NCBI GenBank assembly: GCA_947494865.1
Contig: CANMAT010000304.1
Span: forward strand, 1 to 5,671
DNA from: Deltaproteobacteria bacterium
GTDB lineage: Bacteria > Myxococcota_A > Polyangia > Polyangiales > Ga0077539
Length of the DNA: 5,671 bases
Direction: 5' to 3'
Under the pieces are notes generated by a model. The model saw only the letters and a list, made by a program, of their open reading frames with translations. It ran no database searches and was not told the DNA's origin. The position numbers and the translations under genes are program-made. Shown in pieces: positions 1-5,519 of the stretch; the first letter of the stretch is position 1; each line of letters opens with the position of its first letter.

Positions 1-294
1 CCCTCCCTGTGCGCCAGCTTCGTGGGCGGCTGCGACGGCGTCCAGAGCGCCATTCGGGGGGCCATCCCCGACTCCGCGTGCGTCACCGAGGGCGGGGGCA
101 ACTGCCGCTGCGCGGCGCGCCAGGGCGGCGCCCTGCGCGACGGCGACGGCTACGCGAGCGTGGGCAACCAGATCGTGTCGGCGAGCCTCATGCGCCGGTG
201 GGACTACTGCGTGGAGGGGGCGCGCCTGCGCTACCGCGACGTGAGCGCGACGGGCGCGCGCGAGCCCGGCACCGTCGAGCTCACGCGGCGCTGA
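1..294 (+). CDS. C-terminal part of a Cys-rich, probably exported protein of unknown function (5' end outside window)
   Basis: The reading frame is open from base 1 to a TGA at 292-294 and gives 97 residues with no start codon that must be used, so the gene begins upstream of the window. Six cysteines are visible (window residues 4, 11, 27, 35, 37 and 70), including a CRC pair. An even, spaced set of Cys in a Gly/Arg/Ala-rich chain suggests disulphides and an extracytoplasmic location, but the signal peptide would lie outside the window. The stretch WDYCVEGARLRYRD near residues 67-80 is reminiscent of Cys-containing C-terminal segments in myxobacterial hypothetical proteins; this is recollection, not a search. 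Third codon positions are almost all G or C, which supports real coding. No enzyme motif is seen. It converges on the response regulator gene, with only 7 bp between the two stop codons, so it is not part of that operon. Confidence 0.7.
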   Translation, partial: PSLCASFVGGCDGVQSAIRGAIPDSACVTEGGGNCRCAARQGGALRDGDGYASVGNQIVSASLMRRWDYCVEGARLRYRDVSATGAREPGTVELTRR

Positions 295-305
295 GCGCCG
301 CTCAG
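285..305. terminator. Overlapping hairpins between convergent genes, possible bidirectional terminator
   Basis: GCGGCGC (285-291) and GCGCCGC (295-301) form a perfect 7-bp stem closed by a 3-base loop, and that loop is the TGA stop codon of the plus-strand gene. A second, mutually exclusive repeat, CTGAGCG (291-297) and CGCTCAG (299-305), contains the stop codons of both convergent genes in its arms. No T tract follows on either strand, so it is not a textbook intrinsic terminator. A stable hairpin at a convergent junction could still act as a bidirectional terminator or mRNA 3' end. The structure is read directly from sequence; the function is inference. Confidence 0.4.
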
Positions 306-679
306 GTGTCGCCGACGAGCTTGCGCACCGCCGCCACGAGCATGTGGGGCTTGAAGGGCTTCACGATCCACCCGCGCGCGCCCGCGGCCTTCGCCTGCTG
401 CACCAGCTCGAGCTGCGCCTCCGTCGTCACCATGATGATCGGAACCTGAATCGCCGGGTGATCGGCCTTGAGCGCGTTGAGCATCTCGAGCCCGTTCATG
501 ATCGGCATGTTCACGTCGCAGATGATCAGCGCCGCGTCGGGGTTGCTCACGATCTTCGAGAGCCCGTCGCGCCCGTCGACCCCCTCGATCACGTCGTAGC
601 CCGCGTCGGCCAGCGCCATGATGACCTGCTGTCGCGCCGTTCGCGAGTCGTCTACCACCACGATCTTCTTGCTCGTCAT
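302..679 (-). CDS. CheY-like single-domain response regulator
   Basis: This 125-residue protein is a stand-alone receiver (REC) domain with no output domain, the length and organisation of chemotaxis CheY. All key residues are present: acidic pair D10-D11, phospho-acceptor D55 in DVNMP (55-59), T85, and K107 in VKPF. N57 and E87 sit where E. coli CheY has N59 and E89, two positions that influence autodephosphorylation. The aromatic switch position is W104 instead of the usual Tyr/Phe. It should be cytoplasmic and receive phosphate from an Hpt histidine, most simply H374 of the kinase encoded at 2832-4862. The ATG is preceded by a strong ribosome binding site six bases upstream, which fixes the start. 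It is the last gene of the minus-strand run, 49 bp after the CheX-like gene, and the pairing suggests CheX dephosphorylates it. The target (motor, enzyme or another pathway) cannot be read here. Confidence 0.95.
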   Translation of the reverse strand: MTSKKIVVVDDSRTARQQVIMALADAGYDVIEGVDGRDGLSKIVSNPDAALIICDVNMPIMNGLEMLNALKADHPAIQVPIIMVTTEAQLELVQQAKAAGARGWIVKPFKPHMLVAAVRKLVGDT

Positions 680-685
680 CGTTTA

Positions 686-691
686 CCCTCC
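686..691 (-). promoter_or_regulatory. Ribosome binding site of the CheY-like gene (GGAGGG)
   Basis: On the minus strand GGAGGG lies six bases before the ATG at 679. It is the strongest Shine-Dalgarno match among the genes in this window and supports independent, efficient initiation of the response regulator even if it is co-transcribed with the genes upstream. Confidence 0.75.
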
Positions 692-728
692 ACAGTATCG
701 CGTGTCAGTGCCGCGGTCGACGGCGCGC

Positions 729-1253
729 TCAGAACAGAATCACCTCGCCGGCGTCGAGCGACACGGGCTCTTCGGCGGGGGCCGCGAGCTGCGCGCTGTC
801 GTCGCCGATGGCTTCGAACATCACCACCACGGTGCCCTCGTCGCTGTCGAACGCGTGCATCACGGGCAGGCCCTTGAAGCGGCGAAAGCGCAGCGTCGTG
901 GCCGACAGCGTGATGGGGGTGCTCATCACGAACGACACGCCAAGCCCCGAGAGGCGGGCCTTGATCTGCCCGAGCAACAGGTTCGCGAGTTCGGAGAGCC
1001 AGTCGGCCAGGTCCTCTTCGCTCGTGCCTCGGGCCGGGTGCGTTCGCACGAGGAGGCCGTCGGGCGCGCTGAGCACCAGCGAGCCGCGGAGCTTGTCGCC
1101 CCCGAAGCCGATGATCGAGATCGTGTCGGCCCAGCCCCGCACGCGGTCCTCGGCGCACCCTGCGTACACCGTCTCTACGCCCGACGACGCGAGGAGCGAC
1201 GTCACCGACTCGATCACGATCGCGTTCAGCTGATTCCAGTCTTCGTGTCGCAT
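729..1253 (-). CDS. CheX/CheC-family chemotaxis phosphatase-like protein
   Basis: This 174-residue protein matches the CheC/CheX/FliY phosphatase family. CheX-like features are the segment IIGFGGDKLRGSLVLSAP (47-64) and the helix LADWLSELANLLLGQIKARL (82-101), which carries the signature D/S-x3-E-x2-N as D84, E88 and N91. A Pro (P113, in STPITLS) follows 21 residues after N91; I recall a spacing of 22 for the family consensus. The Glu and Asn are the pair that attack the phospho-aspartate of CheY-P, so both catalytic positions look intact, with a single copy of the motif as in CheX. It is slightly longer than typical CheX because of an acidic, Pro-containing tail (about 155-174). It lies 56 bp after the cyclase gene and 49 bp before the CheY-like gene, its obvious substrate. 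The start is ambiguous: ATG at 1253 is preferred (AGGGAG 12 bases upstream), while an in-frame ATG at 1283 would add ten residues but lacks a ribosome binding site. Confidence 0.88.
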   Translation of the reverse strand: MRHEDWNQLNAIVIESVTSLLASSGVETVYAGCAEDRVRGWADTISIIGFGGDKLRGSLVLSAPDGLLVRTHPARGTSEEDLADWLSELANLLLGQIKARLSGLGVSFVMSTPITLSATTLRFRRFKGLPVMHAFDSDEGTVVVMFEAIGDDSAQLAAPAEEPVSLDAGEVILF

Positions 1254-1290
1254 TGGGTCTCTCAACTCCCTTGAAGGGGTCATTGGGTCT
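1251..1290 (-). repeat. 10-bp direct repeat duplicating the start-codon context of the CheX-like gene
   Basis: The minus-strand sequence AGACCCAATG occurs exactly twice, ending at the in-frame ATG codons at 1283 and 1253, 30 bp (ten codons) apart. The ribosome binding sequence AGGGAG (1266-1271) lies between the two copies and can serve only the downstream ATG. The repeat is read directly; whether it is a tandem-duplication remnant or a regulatory device is unknown. Confidence 0.6.
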
Positions 1291-1309
1291 GCGCTGCGTC
1301 TGTCTCTCG

Positions 1310-2704
1310 CTACCCCGCCGCCACGCGGTTGCGCCCCGCGGCCTTGGCCTCGTACATCGCCTGGTCGGCCCGCCCCACCAGGCTCCCGAGCGTGTCGTCG
1401 GGCCGCAGCGTGGCCACCCCGATCGACGCCGTCACCGGGATGCGCGCCCCGCGCTCGTCGCGCACCTCCATCGCCTCGATGCGCGCGCGCAGCCGCTCGG
1501 CCGCCACGAGGGCGCCCTCCCGGTCGGCGCTGAGGTACGTCACCACGAACTCCTCGCCGCCCCAGCGCGCCGCGAGGTCGCTCAGCCGCTGAGACCCGTC
1601 GCCGAGGAGGGCGCCGAGGCCCGCGAGCACCAGGTCGCCGCCCGCGTGGCCCCGCTCGTCGTTGATGGTCTTGAAGCGGTCTACGTCGAGCAGGGCGATC
1701 GACACCGGGTGCCCGTAGCGCTTCGATCGCGCGATCTCGCGCGCCATCGTGTCCGAGAACGACCGGCGGTTCATGAGCCCCGTGAGGGCGTCCGTCGACG
1801 CGAGGCGCTGCGACTCCTCGACGAGCGACGCCATGCGAATGGACCCCCCGAGCTCGCGCGCCACCAGGGTGAGCAGCGACGCGGCCGCGTCGACGTCGGC
1901 CTGCGCGCAGGGGCTCAGCGCGATCTTCCCGATGGCCTTGCCGCCGAAGGTGATCTCTCGCGTAATGGGCGCGGCGCTCACGGCGAGGTCCGCGGCGTCC
2001 TCGTCTTCGATGCGCAGGAGGGTCGCCTTGGGGGCCTCGCCGATCGCGGCGTTCACCTCTCCCTCGATGCTCTCCGCGGCGCGCGGGTGGTGGTGCAGCG
2101 CCCGGCGCTCGGGCCCGCGGGTGCTCACCGCGATCCACCGGTAGCGCGTCACCTGTGTGAGAAACTGCACCAGCAGGTCGAAGAGCTGATCGAAGGCGTC
2201 GCAGGTGGCGAGGGCGCGCACCTCCGAGGCGATCACCGAGTCGAAGAGGGCCGCGTCGAGCTGGCGCGCGATGCGGTCGCGGATGTCGCCCGTGCCGCCG
2301 CTGAGCTGCAGAAAGAAGCCCCCGTCGCCGGCGCTCTGCGCGTCGGCCACGGCGCGCGAGAGGGCCCGCACCAGCTCGCCCGTGCGGCGCTTGGGGATGT
2401 AAGCGTTGGCGCCCGCGCGGTCGGCCCAGAAGCGGTTGCGCGGCTCGTCGGTGTCGCCGCACAGAACGATCGCCACGTCGGCCGTCGCGGGCTCCGAGCG
2501 CAACAGGCGGCAGAGCTGCACGCCCGAGATGCCCGACATCCACAGGTCGGCGATGAGCGCCGCCGGGGGTTCGCAGAGCGCCATGTCGGCGCCCAGGGCG
2601 GGGTCGTCGGCCTCGTCGACCTCGTAGCCCTGCGCGCGGAGGCGGCGGGCCAACACCTGGCGGGTCGCGATCGACGAGTCGATGAGAATGATCCGAGGAG
2701 CCAT
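1310..2704 (-). CDS. Diguanylate cyclase with N-terminal receiver and GAF-like region (REC-GAF-GGDEF)
   Basis: This 464-residue protein should make c-di-GMP from two GTP. Residues 1-120 form a REC domain with D9, phospho-acceptor D53 in ADLWMSG, and K105 in YIPKRR. The second acidic-pocket position is S10 instead of Asp/Glu, the usual Pro after the Met is Ser, and the usual Thr is Cys82, so the receiver is partly degenerate. Residues about 145-290 look like a GAF domain. The GGDEF domain (about 300-464) begins with the usual DALTGLMNRR, followed by DVDRFKTIND and the active-site loop GGEEF (382-386). An RxxD inhibitory site (R373-LSD376) sits five residues upstream of that loop, so both catalysis and c-di-GMP feedback look intact. 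TTG (2710) and GTG (2707) are in frame just upstream, but AGAGG stands six bases before the ATG at 2704, which decides the start. It follows the kinase gene by 127 bp. The kinase is a plausible phosphodonor, and the GAF region could bind a small ligand. Confidence 0.93.
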   Translation of the reverse strand: MAPRIILIDSSIATRQVLARRLRAQGYEVDEADDPALGADMALCEPPAALIADLWMSGISGVQLCRLLRSEPATADVAIVLCGDTDEPRNRFWADRAGANAYIPKRRTGELVRALSRAVADAQSAGDGGFFLQLSGGTGDIRDRIARQLDAALFDSVIASEVRALATCDAFDQLFDLLVQFLTQVTRYRWIAVSTRGPERRALHHHPRAAESIEGEVNAAIGEAPKATLLRIEDEDAADLAVSAAPITREITFGGKAIGKIALSPCAQADVDAAASLLTLVARELGGSIRMASLVEESQRLASTDALTGLMNRRSFSDTMAREIARSKRYGHPVSIALLDVDRFKTINDERGHAGGDLVLAGLGALLGDGSQRLSDLAARWGGEEFVVTYLSADREGALVAAERLRARIEAMEVRDERGARIPVTASIGVATLRPDDTLGSLVGRADQAMYEAKAAGRNRVAAG

Positions 2705-2831
2705 CACCAACCTCTATCGGTCACACTACAGTCGAGCTTGCGGTCTTTGTTCTGGCAATCTGTCGGCCCGGTGCGAGTGACCGAAGGCCGGACACTCCCG
2801 CGCTGCGATCCAGCGGGGGCGCGAAGGGGCC
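2705..2831 (-). other. 127-bp intergenic gap between kinase and cyclase genes, with a small hairpin
   Basis: This is the largest gap within the minus-strand gene run. Soon after the kinase stop there is an inverted repeat CGCTG-CGATC-CAGCG (2801-2815), extendable past one mismatch by CCC/GGG (2797-2799 with 2817-2819). No T run follows, so it is at best a weak terminator or an RNA processing/stability hairpin. The half nearer the cyclase (about 2705-2760) is clearly less GC-rich than the coding DNA, as expected for a leader or promoter. I find no convincing -35/-10 pair, and no ORF with plausible coding character. Confidence 0.35.
2711..2715 (-). promoter_or_regulatory. Ribosome binding site deciding the cyclase start (AGAGG)
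   Basis: AGAGG on the minus strand is separated by six bases from the ATG at 2704. It directly abuts the in-frame TTG at 2710 and is only three bases from the GTG at 2707, so those upstream codons are poorly placed and the ATG is the probable start. Confidence 0.6.
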
Positions 2832-4862
2832 TCAGGCGATCGCGCTGAGGAGCGAGACGTCGTTGCGGGGGGCGACCGACGCGCTCACGAAGGTGGGCCG
2901 GCAGCTCGCGGCGGCGGGGGCGTAGGGGATGCGCACCTCGATGCGGGTGCTGCGGCCGCGCTCGCTCTCCACGCGCAGGGCGCCGCCGAAGTCTTCGCAG
3001 ACGGCGCGCAGGGCGCCCATGCCGATGCCGCGGCCCGAGTACTGGCTCGCCTCGTCGCGGGTCGAGAGGCCGTTGGAGAAGAGCGCCTCGACGAGGTCTT
3101 CGTGGGAGGCCGCGGGGAGGCCGCGTGTGAGGGCCCGCGCGCGCACGCGCTCCCAGTCTACGCCGCGGCCGTCGTCGCGGAGTTCGAACACGAAGTCGCC
3201 CGCTTCGATCGCGGTGCTGAGGTCGAGGGCGCCCGTCGGGGCCTTGCCCGCGGCGACGCGCTCGTCGGGCGCCTCGATGCCGTGGTCGAGGGCGTTGCTG
3301 ATCGTGTGCACGAGGGCCGACCACAGGGGCGCCCAGTCGGCGCGCGCGAGGCGCACGCTGTTCGACTCGACGCGCACGGTGACGCCGCCCTTGCCGAGGC
3401 GGTCGGCGAGCACGCGGGCCTTGTCGGCGAGGCGCGCGAGGCGGGCGTCGACGGGCTCGAGCTTGAGGCCCTCGAGGGCGCGGACGATCTCGGCGCGCGG
3501 CGCCCCGTCGACGACGGCGCGCGTGAGGCGCGCGTGCTCGAGCTCGCTGAGCTCGATGCGCCCGCGGCGCTCCTCGCCGAAGAGCCGGATGATCTTCTCG
3601 TGGAGGGAGCGCCACCGCGTGACGAGGTTCTCCACCTGGGCGGGGCACAGCTCGTCGGCCTCGGCGATGGCGTCTTCGAGGGCGTGGCAGTTGCGGGCCA
3701 TCACCGGGAGCCCCGAGAGGCCGCAGTTGCCCTTGAGGGTGTGCAGCGCGCGGCGGCGCTCGTCGCTGGTGCTCGCGGGGGCCGCGACGGTGCGCACGAG
3801 GGCGTCGGCGTCGGAGAGAAACTCTACGAAGCCCGCGCGGTCGAACAAGATGCGCTCGCACACCGAGATGATCTCGGCGTTCTCTTCTTCGTAGCGCTCG
3901 CGCTCGACGCGGCTGGTGATGTCCGACACGAGGAGCAGCGCGCCGTCGACGGCGCCCGACGCGCCGATGGGGCGGTAGGCGAGCTCGAGCACGCGGCCGT
4001 CGACCACCATGCGCTGGGGCATCTGGTCGAGGGCGAGCTCGACGGGGAGCACGTCGTCGAGCACGGCCTGCCAGCCGAACTCGAAGCGCGCCGCGAGGCG
4101 GGCGTCGCCGCGGGCGAGGTACGCCCACACCGAGGCGCCGGGGGCGCAGGGGCCGAGCCAGGTGGCGAGCACGGCGGAGCGCTCGGGGGCCACGCGACCC
4201 GCGCGGTCGAAGGTGAGCACCCCCTGCTCGATGGTGTCGAGCATGAGGCGCAGCTCGTCGCTGCGCTGGGCGAGCTGCTGCGTGCGGTCGCCGACGTTGC
4301 GCTCGAGGCCGATCATCGAGTCGAAGAAGCTCCGCGCCACGAAGCACGCGCCCACCGACTCGAGCACCAGGAAGAGCGCGTGCACGGCCACGGCCCAGAG
4401 CGAGGCGTCGTAGTTGAACACGCTCCGCGGGAGCAGCGCGAAGAGCGTGACGTGGTGCAGCGCCACCGTGGCCGCGCCGATCAAGATCACCATCGGGTCG
4501 GCGAAGACCGCCAGCAGCGCGAGGAGCACGAAGAAGTAGAAGTGCATCTCGATCTGCATGGGACCCTGGCCGAAGTGCACCAGGAGCCCGCCGAGGCACA
4601 TGCCCGCGACGGCGAACACGCGGGTGACGCTGCGCGGGTTGCGGAACCCGAGGTAGGCCGCGACGGGGCCCACCAGGGTGAGCAGCGCGAGCCCCGCGGC
4701 CTTCAGCGCGCCGGTGCCCGAGAGCGCCGCGACGGCGACCAGGGGCGGAACCTGCGCGAAGAGGAACAGCAGCGCGATGCGGTTCATGCGCGCGAGGTAG
4801 TCGCGCTCGAAGCGCGTGACCTGTGAGGGGAGCACGAGGTACTGGAGCAGTCGCTTGAACAT
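2832..4862 (-). CDS. Membrane-bound CheA-like sensor kinase: six TM helices, PAS-like domain, Hpt, CheA-type ATPase domain
   Basis: This 676-residue protein is probably an inner-membrane receptor kinase. Six hydrophobic segments are seen (about 28-47, 52-72, 80-97, 105-121, 123-144 and 153-180), with EMHF at 105-108 and H136-H137. I recall this E-M-H-F...H-H pattern from membrane input regions of some chemoreceptors and GGDEF proteins. A short linker leads to a PAS-like domain (about 205-320). An Hpt domain follows with the phospho-accepting motif HTLKGN (H374-N379). The ATPase domain is of the CheA type: N-box H519-TISNALDHGIE, G1 box DDGRGVD (563-569), and SGRGIGM (609-615). No HisKA dimerisation helix and no C-terminal CheW-like domain are present; only about 30 residues follow the ATPase domain. 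It should autophosphorylate H374 and pass phosphate to the CheY-like protein, and perhaps to the cyclase receiver. The ATG at 4862 has GGAG eight bases upstream and opens directly into the membrane region. The longer in-frame extension would overlap the preceding gene and is Arg/Pro-rich, so it was rejected. Confidence 0.92.
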   Translation of the reverse strand: MFKRLLQYLVLPSQVTRFERDYLARMNRIALLFLFAQVPPLVAVAALSGTGALKAAGLALLTLVGPVAAYLGFRNPRSVTRVFAVAGMCLGGLLVHFGQGPMQIEMHFYFFVLLALLAVFADPMVILIGAATVALHHVTLFALLPRSVFNYDASLWAVAVHALFLVLESVGACFVARSFFDSMIGLERNVGDRTQQLAQRSDELRLMLDTIEQGVLTFDRAGRVAPERSAVLATWLGPCAPGASVWAYLARGDARLAARFEFGWQAVLDDVLPVELALDQMPQRMVVDGRVLELAYRPIGASGAVDGALLLVSDITSRVERERYEEENAEIISVCERILFDRAGFVEFLSDADALVRTVAAPASTSDERRRALHTLKGNCGLSGLPVMARNCHALEDAIAEADELCPAQVENLVTRWRSLHEKIIRLFGEERRGRIELSELEHARLTRAVVDGAPRAEIVRALEGLKLEPVDARLARLADKARVLADRLGKGGVTVRVESNSVRLARADWAPLWSALVHTISNALDHGIEAPDERVAAGKAPTGALDLSTAIEAGDFVFELRDDGRGVDWERVRARALTRGLPAASHEDLVEALFSNGLSTRDEASQYSGRGIGMGALRAVCEDFGGALRVESERGRSTRIEVRIPYAPAAASCRPTFVSASVAPRNDVSLLSAIA

Positions 4863-4870
4863 GGGAGAAA

Positions 4871-4874
4871 CTCC
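4871..4874 (-). promoter_or_regulatory. Ribosome binding site deciding the kinase start (GGAG)
   Basis: Minus-strand GGAG lies eight bases before the ATG at 4862. This, together with the sensible N terminus MFKRLLQYLVLPSQ leading into the first membrane helix, sets the start although the frame stays open to 5267. Confidence 0.55.
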
Positions 4875-4906
4875 GTCACGGTGTCGCAGGCGCGGAGGCA
4901 TCGGGG

Positions 4907-5299
4907 TCAGCGTCGGAGGCCGAGGGGGTCGGTGTCGCGTTGGAGGCGCGCGCTCACCGCGCAGCCGAAGAGGGGGAGCGCGGCGACGGCCTCGCTGCCG
5001 CCCACGAGCAGCACGCGCTCGGCCATCGCGGGTGATGCGCCGCGGGCCACGAGGTGGTCGAACACGCGGCGCGAGCAGCGGCAGCCCTCGTAGAGAACGT
5101 GCAGCGCGATCCACCGCGGGCGGCCCTCCCCGGCGCGCAGCGCGGCGAGCGCGCGCGCGAGGCGGGGGTCGGCCTGCGCGGGCTTCGGCAGCGTGAGAAG
5201 GTGCCCGCCGAGCAGGTACGCGCACACCACGATCACCGACGGCACCCACAGCGCCACCACGGCCCACGTAAACCCCGCGACGGTCGTCGGGAGACGCAT
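4907..5299 (-). CDS. Small membrane-anchored thioredoxin-like protein with CxC motif
   Basis: With the ATG at 5299 this is a 130-residue protein. It has a short N terminus, one strong hydrophobic segment (about 6-30), a linker with KPAQADPRLARALAALRAG, and then WIALHVLYEGCRCSRRVFDHLVARG, where C73-x-C75-S stands at the start of a helix after a beta strand, as in thioredoxin-fold proteins. The following AERVLLVGG is a plausible next strand. This predicts a signal-anchored domain facing the periplasm with a redox or metal-binding thiol pair, but no substrate can be named. The chain stops soon after GCAVSARLQ (a third Cys, C113), before the cis-Pro loop and last strands expected of a full thioredoxin fold, so it is short or truncated. 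A GTG at 5362 would add 21 residues. I prefer the ATG because about six of those 21 extra codons end in A or T, unlike the rest of the gene, and neither start has a good ribosome binding site. It lies 44 bp before the kinase gene, so co-transcription is likely. Confidence 0.68.
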   Translation of the reverse strand: MRLPTTVAGFTWAVVALWVPSVIVVCAYLLGGHLLTLPKPAQADPRLARALAALRAGEGRPRWIALHVLYEGCRCSRRVFDHLVARGASPAMAERVLLVGGSEAVAALPLFGCAVSARLQRDTDPLGLRR

Positions 5300-5519
5300 C
5301 GCCCGCCGCAGCGCTGCAAGGGGCCGAGGCGTCGGGGCTGTGTCAAATCGGAGCGTCTCCACGCTCTCTGTATCGACCCCCCAATGGTCGAGCTAGAGCC
5401 GCCCGCGGGAGAATTCCCGTGTCACAGGGTTTCTACCTATACGAACCAACATGCGTCGATCGCTGTACACGATCGCCTTTGGTTGACGGGTGCCCCAACG
5501 TGCGTGTTGCATCGCGGCG
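5300..5519. promoter_or_regulatory. Divergent intergenic region, likely promoters for the signalling cluster and the lipoprotein gene
   Basis: This stretch separates divergent genes and is visibly less GC-rich than the coding DNA between about 5420 and 5490, so it should hold the promoter of the minus-strand cluster and that of the plus-strand lipoprotein gene. A perfect TTGACA occurs on the minus strand at 5341-5346, but no acceptable -10 hexamer lies 16-18 bases downstream. On the plus strand TTGACG (5483-5488) also lacks a good -10 partner. Promoter assignment therefore rests on geometry, not on a complete motif. A short repeat CGGGA-GAAT-TCCCG lies at 5406-5419, and the nested repeat at 5444-5484 is listed separately. 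Confidence 0.4.
5444..5484. repeat. Nested inverted repeat, candidate operator or leader hairpin
   Basis: The outer arms are AACCAA (5444-5449) and TTGGTT (5479-5484). The inner arms are CGATCG (5457-5462) and CGATCG (5470-5475), flanking CTGTACA, whose core TGTACA is itself palindromic. The inner repeat extends past one mismatch to G5455/C5477. The two arm pairs are off-centre by two bases, so an RNA would fold as a stem with an unequal internal loop (7 and 3 bases). It lies 36 bases before the lipoprotein start and could be a dimeric-regulator site or a 5' leader hairpin. Function is inferred. Confidence 0.4.

Noticed and set aside
729..2543. N-terminal extension of the CheX-like frame back to 2543
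   Set aside because: The extra 430 residues are Arg/Ala/Gly-rich out-of-frame translation of the cyclase gene; CheX homology begins only near the ATG at 1253.
1253..2848. Long plus-strand open frame (531 codons) opposite the cyclase gene
   Set aside because: It is antisense to a protein with clear REC and GGEEF motifs; its product is Arg/His/Gly-rich with no recognisable domain. In DNA this GC-rich, stop codons are rare on the opposite strand.
2704..4599. Long minus-strand frame (631 codons) overlapping the kinase gene in another frame
   Set aside because: It is made almost wholly of Arg/Pro/Ala/Gly runs, as expected from an out-of-frame reading of GC-rich coding DNA.
3102..4826. Long plus-strand open frame (574 codons) opposite the kinase gene
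   Set aside because: The product is an Arg/Glu/His/Gly-rich string without motifs, antisense to an unmistakable Hpt/CheA-type kinase.
4863..5267. Extension of the kinase frame back to 5267
   Set aside because: The added residues are Arg/Pro-rich, overlap the CxC protein gene, and precede a good ATG with GGAG eight bases upstream.
5406..5419. Short inverted repeat CGGGA-GAAT-TCCCG
   Set aside because: Five-base arms are too short to stand as a separate operator or terminator claim, and no T tract follows; it is mentioned only as part of the intergenic region.
5451..5486. Mini-ORF of 11 codons (MRRSLYTIAFG) before the lipoprotein gene
   Set aside because: It has no ribosome binding site and lies inside the inverted repeat. 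A leader peptide is possible but nothing supports it beyond an ATG and an in-frame stop.
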